Shown here: piece by piece, positions 35,330 to 44,472 of the stretch | Numbering within the stretch: the stretch's first letter is position 1 | How the letters are laid out: each line of letters starts with the position of its first letter | Origin: Alkalitalea saponilacus | GTDB taxonomy: Bacteria > Bacteroidota > Bacteroidia > Bacteroidales > Marinilabiliaceae | NCBI RefSeq assembly: GCF_900168165.1 | Contig: NZ_FUYV01000019.1 | Location: 1-64,000 of the forward strand | DNA: 64,000 nt | Direction of reading: 5' to 3' | Notes under the pieces: generated by a model | Database searches by the model: none | What the model saw: only the letters and a program-made list of their open reading frames with translations | Told to the model about the DNA's origin: nothing | Program-made: the position numbers and the translations under genes

Positions 35330-36307
35330 TCACTCCGCTCTGTAAACCGGCACCACTTCCATATTTTTTTCCTGAAAGCGTTCTTTAACTTCGCTGTAGT
35401 TTCTGGTAAAGCCGAGAACAAATCCGCCGCCTCCTGAGCCGCAAAGTTTCAGAATGTATTTCTGGGTGCTGATGCCATATATCCATTCCATTTCAACGGT
35501 AGGGGGAATCATATCTTTAAAATGGGTGGCTTGAAATTGAGAGAGTTCACTCAGCGATTCGGTGAACTGGTCGAGTTCGCCATATATCAAATGCTTGATG
35601 CATTTATTGTTCAGGGGAGTATAGTGGTTTTCCATTAAATCCTTGAACTCAGGATTTTCTAACTGCGACATAAACCGTTCAACCAGAGGTGCTGTTTTCC
35701 CGGGTTTGCCACTGTTAACCAAAAAGATAGCATCTTCGCTTGTTAAATTATAACGCGGAATGCCAATGGGTTTTATGCTTGTGTCGTTATTCAAAAGCAA
35801 CGGGTGCTTCATGTAACAGATTAATGGGTCAATGCCGGAACTGGTTCCATGAAACCATGTTTCCAGGGTTGCAAGCTCCTTTTTCAGTTTTAGCAGCTGA
35901 TTGTGAGTGGTTGCTCTTCGTGGGTTCTGATTATCGGTTTTATACTTGTGGTACAATGCAGCCACCAACGCTCCACTGCTGCCAAGTCCGTATCCTTCGG
36001 GAATGGTACTTTCAAAATAAAGTCCGTTTGTAATGTCCTTTTTCAGGCGCTTATTATCAAAGTTTTCAGGCAACAACCCTTCACGCTCAAGTTTGTCGAT
36101 GTATTCAGAATATTCGGAGAGCAACAGATTACTGCGTTTAGCAAAATCCAGATCTGTATATCTGTTTTTATTAATGAAACCCAATGAACCATTAAAATGG
36201 GCATAAGGAATGGTTAAACCCATAGAGCCTAAAATAATACTGTATTCTCCAAACAACATTATTTTAGAGTGGAAGGTATCGTTGTATCCGTTTGTTTGTG
36301 TTGACAT
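35330..36307 (-). CDS. mvk: Mevalonate kinase-like GHMP kinase
   Basis: A 325-residue GHMP kinase. The N-terminal KIMLFGEYSIILGSMGLTIP fits mevalonate kinase, the ATP loop is IPEGYGLGSSGALVAALY (about residues 120-137), and the C-terminal glycine motif is LCGSGGGGFVLGF. It starts 1 base after mvaD stops and is the last gene of the mevalonate block. It should make 5-phosphomevalonate, the substrate of the kinase encoded further up. A 7-bp repeat array follows the stop. Confidence 0.88.
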   Translation of the reverse strand: MSTQTNGYNDTFHSKIMLFGEYSIILGSMGLTIPYAHFNGSLGFINKNRYTDLDFAKRSNLLLSEYSEYIDKLEREGLLPENFDNKRLKKDITNGLYFESTIPEGYGLGSSGALVAALYHKYKTDNQNPRRATTHNQLLKLKKELATLETWFHGTSSGIDPLICYMKHPLLLNNDTSIKPIGIPRYNLTSEDAIFLVNSGKPGKTAPLVERFMSQLENPEFKDLMENHYTPLNNKCIKHLIYGELDQFTESLSELSQFQATHFKDMIPPTVEMEWIYGISTQKYILKLCGSGGGGFVLGFTRNYSEVKERFQEKNMEVVPVYRAE

Positions 36308-36308
36308 G

Positions 36309-37376
36309 TCAAATCGCGTTATTAATGGATTGGATGTTTATTGGGCCATCTCCCACGGAATCATATATCATCTGTTGGTTTTGGCAAAGTGGTTTAAGGT
36401 TTTGTTCAATCCAGGGTTCAACCTTTGAAGCTTCCGACTCGGGATAAAGAACGTGCAGGTTTGGACCTGCATCCATACTGAACCCTATTTTTAAGTCTTC
36501 ATCTTTTCGTGCACGTCGAATTAATTGTATGGCTTGTAATGAATTGGGTTCCATTAAGGTGTAAGATGGTGTTGAATTTAGCATCAGTCCGTGTAGTGTA
36601 AGAGCTTCATTTTCGGCTATTTCAATAAAGCCATTCCAGTCGCCGGTTTTGAGTATTTCAAGCAGTTTGCCGGTGTGGTTAAAAGCCTGCTCAACTCTGG
36701 CTTCTCTGAAAGGGTGGTCATTCATCAGTTGATGTCCCTGAGAACTGCTTACACTTTTTGAACCACTGTTGATGATGAGTATGACGTTTTTTAAGTCCTG
36801 AAAAACGGGTGAAACCTCGTTTTTCAAAATGGGAACCGCATAGGTATCGGAACTCTCTTTAACTTCATCAAACTTACCCCACAAATTCCATCCTCCAAAA
36901 ACAGAGCGGCATGCGCTTCCCGAACCAAACCTGCTCAAACCCGAAGCCATGGTTAAATCAACCGATTCAGGAGATTTTCCTATGGATAGGTTATGCAACG
37001 ACAAAAGACAAAGCGCGAGGGCACTCATGCTACTGGCCGACGAGGCTATTCCCGAAGAATGTGGAAAAGTATTGCTGCTTTCTATGGTTAAATGGTGGTT
37101 TCTGATAAATGGCAAATGGTGTTGAGCCTGTTTAAGAAATGTTTCAATTTTTGGGTGGAATGCCGGATTAAAGGCACCGTTCAAGGAAAAAGTAAATCCA
37201 CCTTTTTCTGAAGGGGTTGCCGTAACACGCGTGATGGTAACGGAGTTTTTCAAAGAAAAACTCACGTTCGGATTAATGGGTTCCTGCACGTTTCGTTTTC
37301 CCCAATATTTTACAATGGCCAGATTTGACGGACTTCTCCATTCGGTGGAAGCATTTATTTGAGAGACTTTGGTCAT
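36309..37376 (-). CDS. mvaD: Diphosphomevalonate decarboxylase
   Basis: A 355-residue enzyme that phosphorylates and decarboxylates diphosphomevalonate to isopentenyl diphosphate. The family opening is SPSNLAIVKYWGKRN (about residues 15-29), the GHMP loop is SGIASSASSMSALAL (about 110-124), and the decarboxylase-specific GFSMDAGPNLHVLY lies near residue 305. The length and order of motifs are normal. It sits between GYDIA kinase (88 bases upstream) and mevalonate kinase (1 base downstream). Confidence 0.95.
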   Translation of the reverse strand: MTKVSQINASTEWRSPSNLAIVKYWGKRNVQEPINPNVSFSLKNSVTITRVTATPSEKGGFTFSLNGAFNPAFHPKIETFLKQAQHHLPFIRNHHLTIESSNTFPHSSGIASSASSMSALALCLLSLHNLSIGKSPESVDLTMASGLSRFGSGSACRSVFGGWNLWGKFDEVKESSDTYAVPILKNEVSPVFQDLKNVILIINSGSKSVSSSQGHQLMNDHPFREARVEQAFNHTGKLLEILKTGDWNGFIEIAENEALTLHGLMLNSTPSYTLMEPNSLQAIQLIRRARKDEDLKIGFSMDAGPNLHVLYPESEASKVEPWIEQNLKPLCQNQQMIYDSVGDGPINIQSINNAI

Positions 37377-37464
37377 TTAGTTACAGATAAACAGTTTAAT
37401 CTTTTTTGTATGAAGATTAAACAACGATTTGGAACTTTTTGTTTAGTGTAGTTTTTTAAGTTTT

Positions 37465-38373
37465 TTATATCATGATGTCTTTTAATCTGAATGATGTCTG
37501 ATACCCTTTCCGGGAAAACCATTTAGCCGAGGAGCTAAATGGTTCATCGCTTATAAACAAAGTAAAATCGCCTCCCCATGCGCCAAGGGATTTCATAGTA
37601 CCGTTGAATTCGGGAAACAAACTCCTTTTTACCGGAGTAAGGCCTGTAACTTTACCGATGATTTCTTCATGGGTGTTAAGCAGTTCACAGAACTGCTTAA
37701 TATCAGTCACTGTTACAATCTCTTCCGATATTTTTGAAATGTCATCAACATACTTTAATACCGGCACTTGCTTTTCTTTAAATCTCTCAATTTCAACCGA
37801 TGAGGTTTGTTTATTATTGAGCCATACAACACCGATTTGTTCCATGAAAGGAGGTGAAAATTGTACCGGGGAAATTGTTGGTTGATGATTGGCATCAATT
37901 CTAAAAAATAGAGGCTGATGGGAGGTGGCACAGGCCAAATCGTAACCCGAACCACCAAAGGTTTGCTGAAGAAATTGGTATGCATCAGTTTCCAGCCATT
38001 GCGATAACAGAGAGATGAGTGTGGAGCTGCTTCCCCATCCCCAATCGGGTTGAAATTCAAGTTGTGTGGTGATGCGTTGATTGATTAGTTTTTTATTGGC
38101 ATCGGGATTAAGCCTGATGATTGTTTCTAAAATCGATTTGAGTTTTTCTGCATGCGCAGAACTGGTTGTTTTTATGATGTTCAGGTTTCTGTCGAATTCC
38201 GATTGAAACCAAAGACCTTCAGGAGTCATGGCTTTCCAGATGAATCCGTTGGATTCATCCTCTTCAATTTTCATGCTTTGTCCCTTTTTTAAAGGTACGG
38301 CTAAGGCCTTGGCTCCATTCAACACCAAATATTCACCGGTAATAAGTAATTTTCCGTTTGCGTGAAAATACAT
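37465..38373 (-). CDS. GYDIA-family GHMP kinase, probable phosphomevalonate kinase
   Basis: A 302-residue GHMP kinase with the family's start GKLLITGEYLVLNGAKALAVPLK, the ATP loop WGWGSSSTLISLLSQW (about residues 112-127), a GGSGYDLACATSH stretch, which names the family, and a terminal GAWGGDFTLFI. The mevalonate block has no classical phosphomevalonate kinase, so I infer this protein fills that step. It starts 1 base after HMG-CoA reductase stops. The reaction has not been shown from sequence. Confidence 0.8.
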   Translation of the reverse strand: MYFHANGKLLITGEYLVLNGAKALAVPLKKGQSMKIEEDESNGFIWKAMTPEGLWFQSEFDRNLNIIKTTSSAHAEKLKSILETIIRLNPDANKKLINQRITTQLEFQPDWGWGSSSTLISLLSQWLETDAYQFLQQTFGGSGYDLACATSHQPLFFRIDANHQPTISPVQFSPPFMEQIGVVWLNNKQTSSVEIERFKEKQVPVLKYVDDISKISEEIVTVTDIKQFCELLNTHEEIIGKVTGLTPVKRSLFPEFNGTMKSLGAWGGDFTLFISDEPFSSSAKWFSRKGYQTSFRLKDIMI

Positions 38374-38374
38374 G

Positions 38375-39661
38375 TTAAGTTCTGTTTAGCAGTTTCTTTA
38401 CAGCGTTAACGCTCACCGTATTATTGGCAAAATATTCGTTTGCGAGTTTTTTCTCTTCTTCTGTGGCATTAAGGGAGTTAAGAATGTTTGAAAGATGCAG
38501 TTTCATGTGTCCTTTTTGAATTCCGGTGGTCACCAAAGAAGCCACCGCGGAAAAATTATTGGCCAGTCCTGCCGCAGCAGCAATGGCCATTAACTCTTGG
38601 GAATTGGGTTGCTGCATAATTTTCATAGCTTCTTTAGCCATGGGATGGAGGTTGGTTAATCCTCCCACAGTGCCAATGGCTAGGGGAATAGTCAGTTTGA
38701 ATTGAAAAATCCCGTCACTTGTAATGTTGCAATGCGACAGAGAACGGTATTGCCCATCCAAAGATGCAAAAGCATGACCGGCAGCCTCCACTGCACGAAA
38801 GTCGTTTCCTGTTGCAAGAATAACAGCATCAACACCATTGTAGATTCCTTTGTTGTGAGTAACGGCTCTGTGCGGATTACAGCGTGCAATATCCACTGCC
38901 AGGTTGAATTTCTCTGCAAATTCTGTAGCCGACAGGTTTCCTGCAAAAGGTTGTAGTTGTTCTGTTTTGCACTCCACCGAACAGGTAACCAAACATTCAG
39001 GGGTGTGGTTTGAAAGAATGGCCATGATGATTTCCGGATTTTTCATCTCGTTGGATATGAAAAAATTGCAAAGAGGTTCTTTCATGGCTTCCAGACACGA
39101 ATTGATGAAATTGGCACCCATGCTGTCGGCTGTTTTAAACTGAACCAAAAGCTGATATACTTCGGGAATTTCCTGTTGTGGAAGGAACTCCATTTTTACT
39201 ATTCCTCCACTGCGTTTTTCCATGGATTGAGAAATATGCGCTACCGAATCTCTGAGTATTTTTTCTGCCGATTCCTGTTTAGATTTCAGCAGTTGGTAAT
39301 CGCCCTGCCATCTGAACCAGATGTGTCCGGTTTTTATGGTATTGTGAATGGTTGTTGTAAAACCTCCGTTATCTGCCCAAAATGCTGCAGACCGCGATGC
39401 TGCTGCCACCACAGAACTCTCTTCAATCACCATGGGAACCATGTACATGCGATTGTTGATGAGGAAATTGGGTGCCACACCAAAAGGCATATAAAAATTG
39501 GTGATGGTGTTTTCAGAGAAGTCGTCGAATAGCTCCTGTTCTTCTGGGTGGCGGTACGATGCCAGTGTTTTCTTAAAATCTGGATTCAGATGGAGTGATC
39601 TGGATATTTGGTCTATCTTCTCACTTCTCGATAGTTTTGAAAATCCTTTTATTCGTTCCAT
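38375..39661 (-). CDS. mvaA: Hydroxymethylglutaryl-CoA reductase, class II
   Basis: A 428-residue enzyme that reduces HMG-CoA to mevalonate. Conserved elements are DSMGANFINSCLE, NKGIYNGVDAVILATGNDFRAVEA, GTVGGLTNLHPMAK and the catalytic His in GHMKLHLSNIL. These match the class II (bacterial) group. The frame extends to a TTG at 39673; the ATG at 39661 (MERIKGFSKLSR) fits the family better. It follows fni after about 88 bases and ends 1 base before GYDIA kinase, so these form one block. HMG-CoA synthase is not in the window. Confidence 0.95.
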   Translation of the reverse strand: MERIKGFSKLSRSEKIDQISRSLHLNPDFKKTLASYRHPEEQELFDDFSENTITNFYMPFGVAPNFLINNRMYMVPMVIEESSVVAAASRSAAFWADNGGFTTTIHNTIKTGHIWFRWQGDYQLLKSKQESAEKILRDSVAHISQSMEKRSGGIVKMEFLPQQEIPEVYQLLVQFKTADSMGANFINSCLEAMKEPLCNFFISNEMKNPEIIMAILSNHTPECLVTCSVECKTEQLQPFAGNLSATEFAEKFNLAVDIARCNPHRAVTHNKGIYNGVDAVILATGNDFRAVEAAGHAFASLDGQYRSLSHCNITSDGIFQFKLTIPLAIGTVGGLTNLHPMAKEAMKIMQQPNSQELMAIAAAAGLANNFSAVASLVTTGIQKGHMKLHLSNILNSLNATEEEKKLANEYFANNTVSVNAVKKLLNRT

Positions 39662-39749
39662 GCCACAAATCAATAGAATATGAGATTTTTAATAATTAAG
39701 ATGTTAAACGTAATCATGTTCAAATGAATATTGACTGATTATCTAACAG

Positions 39750-40742
39750 CTACTTCAACATAAGGTATTGCTCTGCAATCAGAATGCTTTGTTTTATTTG
39801 TTGGACATACTGCTTTAGAGAAGAATAGTCCTCGGTTGCATGTTTTAAAAATGCTGAGCCCATGCCAAAAACCGCGGGAAGTTTACATTTTTTTGCCAAA
39901 AAATGCCCCTGTAAAACATCTGTGATTCCTCCCGAAACAATAACCTGCCTGCAATTTATTTCATGGTTGCTTTCCACAATTTCATTGACAATTTGGGTCA
40001 TCTCCTCCGCTGTATGTCCCACGTTTTTAAAGGATTCAAAAACCGATACGTCATGGTTCTGATGTCGCAAAAGTTCAAGTTTGGTAAAGTTGGTACCGCC
40101 AAGAGCGCCAAACTCAATGGCTTCTAGGGGGAGTTTCAACAATGCCCTGAGACTTTCCGGCCCCATTCCCTGACCCACTTCTTTAACAATCAATGGCACC
40201 GAACTGTTTTCCAAAAAAGTCTGTATGGTTTCTACAGGAGGGACGGAAAATCGGTCTCCTTCGGGTTGAAAAGCTTCCTGCAGCGGGTTCACGTGTATGA
40301 TGATTCCATCAGCTTTGAGCTTATGTATGAGTTCATCAACCTTATCCAGCGATTTTGAGCTAATGAGTTTCTCAACTTGTGCAACGCCCAGATTGGCATA
40401 TAAAGGCGCATCGTCTCCAATGATGTCTCTGATGTCAAAATCAGATAGAAATTTATCATCATCCAGTAATGCTCGACAGGACCCAAGTCCCATACCCATA
40501 CCAAACTCGGCACACGCTTTTGCCAGATTTCGGTTGATAATCCCAGCCATTGCGGTTCCTCCGGTCATGCTTGATACCCATACAGGCAATTGCATGGTTT
40601 TTCCTGCAAAACCGAACGGCAGCATATTGTCTGACGGATGTGCCGCCAGCAAAGGTTCGTAATCATATGGTTTGTTGGTACCGTCTGGTTCAACACGCGA
40701 CTGAAATGCCAGATTTATATGGTCTTTTTTACGTTCTTCCAT
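39750..40742 (-). CDS. fni: Type 2 isopentenyl-diphosphate isomerase
   Basis: A 330-residue FMN enzyme that interconverts isopentenyl and dimethylallyl diphosphate. The FMN region contains SSMTGGTAMAGIINRNLAKAC and GMGLGSCRALLDD, VNPLQE is the conserved substrate motif (about 152-157), VKEVGQGM follows, and EFGALGGTNFTKLE lies near the end. It leads the mevalonate block, which is transcribed toward lower coordinates. A 7-bp repeat region lies directly upstream, where the promoter should be; no clear -7 element was found. Confidence 0.95.
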   Translation of the reverse strand: MEERKKDHINLAFQSRVEPDGTNKPYDYEPLLAAHPSDNMLPFGFAGKTMQLPVWVSSMTGGTAMAGIINRNLAKACAEFGMGMGLGSCRALLDDDKFLSDFDIRDIIGDDAPLYANLGVAQVEKLISSKSLDKVDELIHKLKADGIIIHVNPLQEAFQPEGDRFSVPPVETIQTFLENSSVPLIVKEVGQGMGPESLRALLKLPLEAIEFGALGGTNFTKLELLRHQNHDVSVFESFKNVGHTAEEMTQIVNEIVESNHEINCRQVIVSGGITDVLQGHFLAKKCKLPAVFGMGSAFLKHATEDYSSLKQYVQQIKQSILIAEQYLMLK

Positions 40743-40795
40743 TCGTTTTGATGTTTTTAGGCGGTTAGATTTTATGGTTTTTAGTTTGTAATTGG

Positions 40796-40925
40796 GTTGA
40801 TAGTTGATAGTTGATAGTTTTGAGTTGATAGTTTAGGGTTTGAAAATCCAAACATGAAACAAAAGCCATTTGGGACTCCGCTTCGCCCCAAAACCATAAA
40901 CCATAAACCATAAACTTTAAACCTT
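40796..40925. repeat. Two opposed 7-bp repeat arrays
   Basis: GTTGATA-type heptads run from 40796 to 40843 (GTTGATA three times, GTTTTGA, GTTGATA, GTTTAGG). After a 47-base unique stretch, inverse heptads AAACCAT three times, AAACTTT and AAACCTT run from 40891 to 40925. The two halves are mirror images of one family. It lies between fni and the ABC genes. Confidence 0.75.
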
Positions 40926-40942
40926 GAATTATAAACATCAAC

Positions 40943-42715
40943 CTAACTTTTCTCATCCAACTGATGCAAAAGGCTGGCATATTTTCCACTTTTTGCAAGT
41001 AATTCTGTATGGTTCCCCCTTTCAATGATCTCACCGTTTTCCATCACCAGAATTAAATCAGAGTGACGAATGGTGCTTAACCGATGTGCAACAGCAATAA
41101 CGGTTCTGGATGAAAAAATGTTGCCTATGGCTTTCTGAATGTACTGTTCAGTTAATGAATCAACCGCGCTGGTGGCTTCGTCAAGTATAATTAATTCGCT
41201 TTCGGAGCAGACAGCTCTTGCAAAAGATATAAGCTGACCCTGTCCCTTCGATAGGTTATCGCCATTATCCTGGATAATGAATTCATATTTCCCGGGTAGT
41301 TTTTCGACAAATGGGGCAGCATAAACAAACCGTGCAGCATTCTCAATTTTTTCCCGGGTCACACCTTCTCGTCCAAGGCCAATATTAAAGGCAACCGTAT
41401 CATTAAACATGAAAATATCCTGTTGCATCACCGAGATGGTCTCCCTTACCCTACTCAATGGGATATCCCGCAACTCCTGACCATTTATGGTAATGGAACC
41501 CCGATAACCACTGTATGCTTTACTCAATAAGCGAATAATGGTTGATTTTCCGGAACCGGTGGTTCCTACAAGTGCAATGCGCTCTCCTTTTTGCAACTTG
41601 AATGAAACGTTTTTCAGTACGTCAGGGGCATCGTCACCGTAACTAAAGAATACATTACGAAATTCAATCTCTTCAAATTCCAGAGGCTTAGGCTTATCCT
41701 CCCCGGATAAAGTGCGCGGTTCTTCCTCCTCCTGCTCAAAAAGCACATTGATGTGCTCCAGTGCCGACAACGACCTTTGAATGGTGGTAATTTGCTGAGT
41801 GAACTGCCGCACCGGAATAAAAAGCCTTCCTAGCGTAGTAACAAAAACAATCAGAATACCAATGGTGAAATCAAAATTCCAGATAAGTACGGCACCATAC
41901 CAAATAACCAATGCTGTTGCAATGGAAGTAATTCCTTCCACTGTAGAGTAAAGTGCAGCATCGTAAACGTTTGACCGGTTTTGTGATTTGCAATATTGCT
42001 GGTTCAACTGGTTATATTTCTCAAAAGTTTCATTTTCCGCCGCATAAAGCTGAATGGTTTTAATCCCGTTTAACGACTCCTGCAAATATGCTGCAGATTT
42101 AGCCAAACTGGTGCGTGACTCATTAAAAGCTCTGCGAATTTTCCTTCGTAAATAGCGGATGACCAATATAATTAAAGGAACCACTATCAATAAAATCAAC
42201 GTCAACTGCCAGTTGAGAACAAAAAGATATGTCAACAAAGCCAATGTTTTGATGGTATCGGCAAGAAGTCCCAAAATTCCTGCTGCAAAAGATTCGGAAA
42301 TAGACTCCATATCGCTGGTAAGGCGTGACAAAGTCACGCCAATGGGATTCTTATCGAAATATTTCATTGGAAAACGCAGCGCACGTCCAAATAATTCTCG
42401 CCTCATATCAACAATGGCCATATTTCCGGCCTTTGAAAATGCATAACTGTATATTCCATCAAACAAATAGTTCACCACCAATACGGCTCCAAGTAATATG
42501 GTGTATAGTTGCAAACCCTCCGCATCGCCGGGTAAAATGTAGTCATCCACAATTTTTTCAACCAACCATAAAAACATAATGCCTGCCGCCGTTGTAACAG
42601 GTATTGAGGCAACACTCAGTACCACCCACTTTTTATAGGGCTTAAAATAACCGGCAAATTTTCTGATTAATCCCCAGTCACTGGTTTTTAGTATGCGTTT
42701 AATCATTCCTGCCAT
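40943..42715 (-). CDS. ABC exporter half, consensus catalytic site
   Basis: A 590-residue fused permease-ATPase. About six membrane helices fill the first 320 residues. The ATPase has Walker A VGTTGSGKST, a degenerate signature LSKGQGQLISFARAV, Walker B LIILDEATSAVD with the catalytic Glu, and a normal H loop AVAHRLST. It starts 8 bases after the partner gene. In the partner Walker B and the H loop are altered, so the pair should form one canonical and one degenerate ATP site, as in TM287/288-type and MdlAB-like exporters. It follows a glutathione-synthesis pair in one transcript. Confidence 0.88.
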   Translation of the reverse strand: MAGMIKRILKTSDWGLIRKFAGYFKPYKKWVVLSVASIPVTTAAGIMFLWLVEKIVDDYILPGDAEGLQLYTILLGAVLVVNYLFDGIYSYAFSKAGNMAIVDMRRELFGRALRFPMKYFDKNPIGVTLSRLTSDMESISESFAAGILGLLADTIKTLALLTYLFVLNWQLTLILLIVVPLIILVIRYLRRKIRRAFNESRTSLAKSAAYLQESLNGIKTIQLYAAENETFEKYNQLNQQYCKSQNRSNVYDAALYSTVEGITSIATALVIWYGAVLIWNFDFTIGILIVFVTTLGRLFIPVRQFTQQITTIQRSLSALEHINVLFEQEEEEPRTLSGEDKPKPLEFEEIEFRNVFFSYGDDAPDVLKNVSFKLQKGERIALVGTTGSGKSTIIRLLSKAYSGYRGSITINGQELRDIPLSRVRETISVMQQDIFMFNDTVAFNIGLGREGVTREKIENAARFVYAAPFVEKLPGKYEFIIQDNGDNLSKGQGQLISFARAVCSESELIILDEATSAVDSLTEQYIQKAIGNIFSSRTVIAVAHRLSTIRHSDLILVMENGEIIERGNHTELLAKSGKYASLLHQLDEKS

Positions 42716-42723
42716 TGCACCTT

Positions 42724-44472
42724 CTATTCTTTATTATCCTGCAATTCTGAAGTTTCCCGGTAATAGGAAGATTTTTTCATTAGCTCTTTGTGAGTGCCTT
42801 TGGCCACCATTTCACCATCTTCCAAAACAATAATAAAATCGGCCTTTTCCAACACACTGATTCGATTTGAAACCACCAAAATGGTTTCATTGGTTCGATT
42901 CTCAAAAATATGTTTTATTAAAAATCGTTCTGTATCGGTATCCACAGCCGAAAAAACATCATCAAGAATCAGCAAGTCAGATTTTGTATAAAGCGCTCTG
43001 GCCAGGCTGATTCGTTGCTTTTGGCCTCCCGATAACATGATACCCTTCTCTCCCACCATGGTACGCTCTTGCCCGGGAAAGCGTTCAATTTCATCTGCCA
43101 AAGCACTTTTGTAAATCACCTTATCAACCTTTTCATTGTCGGGCAGGTCTCCTGAGCCAAAAGTGATGTTATTTTCAATGGTATCCGAAAAAAGAAAGAC
43201 TTCCTGACTAACCGTTTTCACAACCTTGCGGATGTCCTGTCCTCTTAACAGCGCCGCATCATGTCCATTGAAAAAAACGGAGTTTTTTTCCGGTTTTAAA
43301 TAGCCATTAAGACAGTTCACCAACGTGGTTTTTCCACATCCAAGCTTTCCGGTAATTCCAACTACTTGTCCCGGTTTGATATCAAAAGAGATATTCTTTA
43401 AAACCTCTTCATCTCCATTGTGATAACGATATGAAAGATTTCGAACCGAAACACCCTGTTTAAACAGGGTGTTGACTTTACTCGGCTCCAATGCAGGCTT
43501 ATCATCATCCACACCTTTTTTGTCCATAATGGTTTGAAGACTGGTTATCCCAACAAAACCCTGCTGAAATACAGTTAGCACCCATCCCAATCCCATGATT
43601 GGATGGGATAACAATGCAGCATAGGCGATGAATTCCGCCAACTGACCAATGGTAAAAGTGCCGTTAATCACGAACATCCCACCGGCAAATAATACCACAA
43701 TTTTCAGAATCTGTTCGAGATTGGCCAGCAAAGGAAGCACGAAAGAACGCACACGGGCAATGTTCATGGTAAAATCAAAAAGCGATACATTCTCCTCATC
43801 CACTTTCTCTTCGGCCCATTTATGTATGTTGTAACTTTTTATTACGCCGTTTCCCGATAAAAATGACACCGTTTTTCCAGACAAATTCTGCAAAGAATCC
43901 ATGCGGCGGCGTGTGTTTTTAACCATCACAGCCATTCCTACCCTTACAATGACAAAAACCACGATGAGCGGAAGAACGCAGTACAGCGTAAGAACCGGAG
44001 ACATATTCCACATTTTATAGGGAGTAACCGACAGAGAAAAAATCACATTACCGATTTGCATAAGTCCAAAGCCGGTAATCATGCGTACCCCGTTTATGTC
44101 GTTGTTTATTCTGGAAATGATGCTTCCGGATGAATTTTTATCAAAATACTCTTTCCCGAAAGAGGTCAGTTTCCTGAACATTTCACCCTTTAGTTGTTTT
44201 TCAATCAGCCTGCCGGGAATAAAAAAGAGAATCCGCGACATGGTTCGTACAAGGATAAGCACCAAAGCCAGAACCAGAATCATTAAAACGTAGTTGTAGA
44301 AAGCATTTTCATTACCTTCTCTTCCCTGTCCAATTAAATCGATGCTTTTTTGGATATACTCGGGTATGGTAACGGAAACACCAATGGTAAGTGCCATAAA
44401 CAAAATACCACCCGTGTACCACCATCTGTATTGATGGGCATATTTTAAAAGAAATCGAAGCTTACTTATCAT
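42724..44472 (-). CDS. ABC exporter half, degenerate catalytic site
   Basis: A 582-residue fused permease-ATPase with about six membrane helices (about residues 15-320). The ATPase has Walker A ITGKLGCGKTTL and a perfect signature LSGGQKQRISLARAL, but Walker B is LLILDDVFSAVD (Asp where Glu is catalytic) and the H loop reads VVSNRIS, without the switch His. It should therefore not hydrolyse ATP efficiently alone and pairs with the following gene. Its start overlaps the gshA stop by 11 bases, so the exporter is translationally tied to glutathione synthesis. The substrate is unknown; thiol export is one possibility (CydDC does this in E. coli, but it is a different subfamily). Confidence 0.88.
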   Translation of the reverse strand: MISKLRFLLKYAHQYRWWYTGGILFMALTIGVSVTIPEYIQKSIDLIGQGREGNENAFYNYVLMILVLALVLILVRTMSRILFFIPGRLIEKQLKGEMFRKLTSFGKEYFDKNSSGSIISRINNDINGVRMITGFGLMQIGNVIFSLSVTPYKMWNMSPVLTLYCVLPLIVVFVIVRVGMAVMVKNTRRRMDSLQNLSGKTVSFLSGNGVIKSYNIHKWAEEKVDEENVSLFDFTMNIARVRSFVLPLLANLEQILKIVVLFAGGMFVINGTFTIGQLAEFIAYAALLSHPIMGLGWVLTVFQQGFVGITSLQTIMDKKGVDDDKPALEPSKVNTLFKQGVSVRNLSYRYHNGDEEVLKNISFDIKPGQVVGITGKLGCGKTTLVNCLNGYLKPEKNSVFFNGHDAALLRGQDIRKVVKTVSQEVFLFSDTIENNITFGSGDLPDNEKVDKVIYKSALADEIERFPGQERTMVGEKGIMLSGGQKQRISLARALYTKSDLLILDDVFSAVDTDTERFLIKHIFENRTNETILVVSNRISVLEKADFIIVLEDGEMVAKGTHKELMKKSSYYRETSELQDNKE

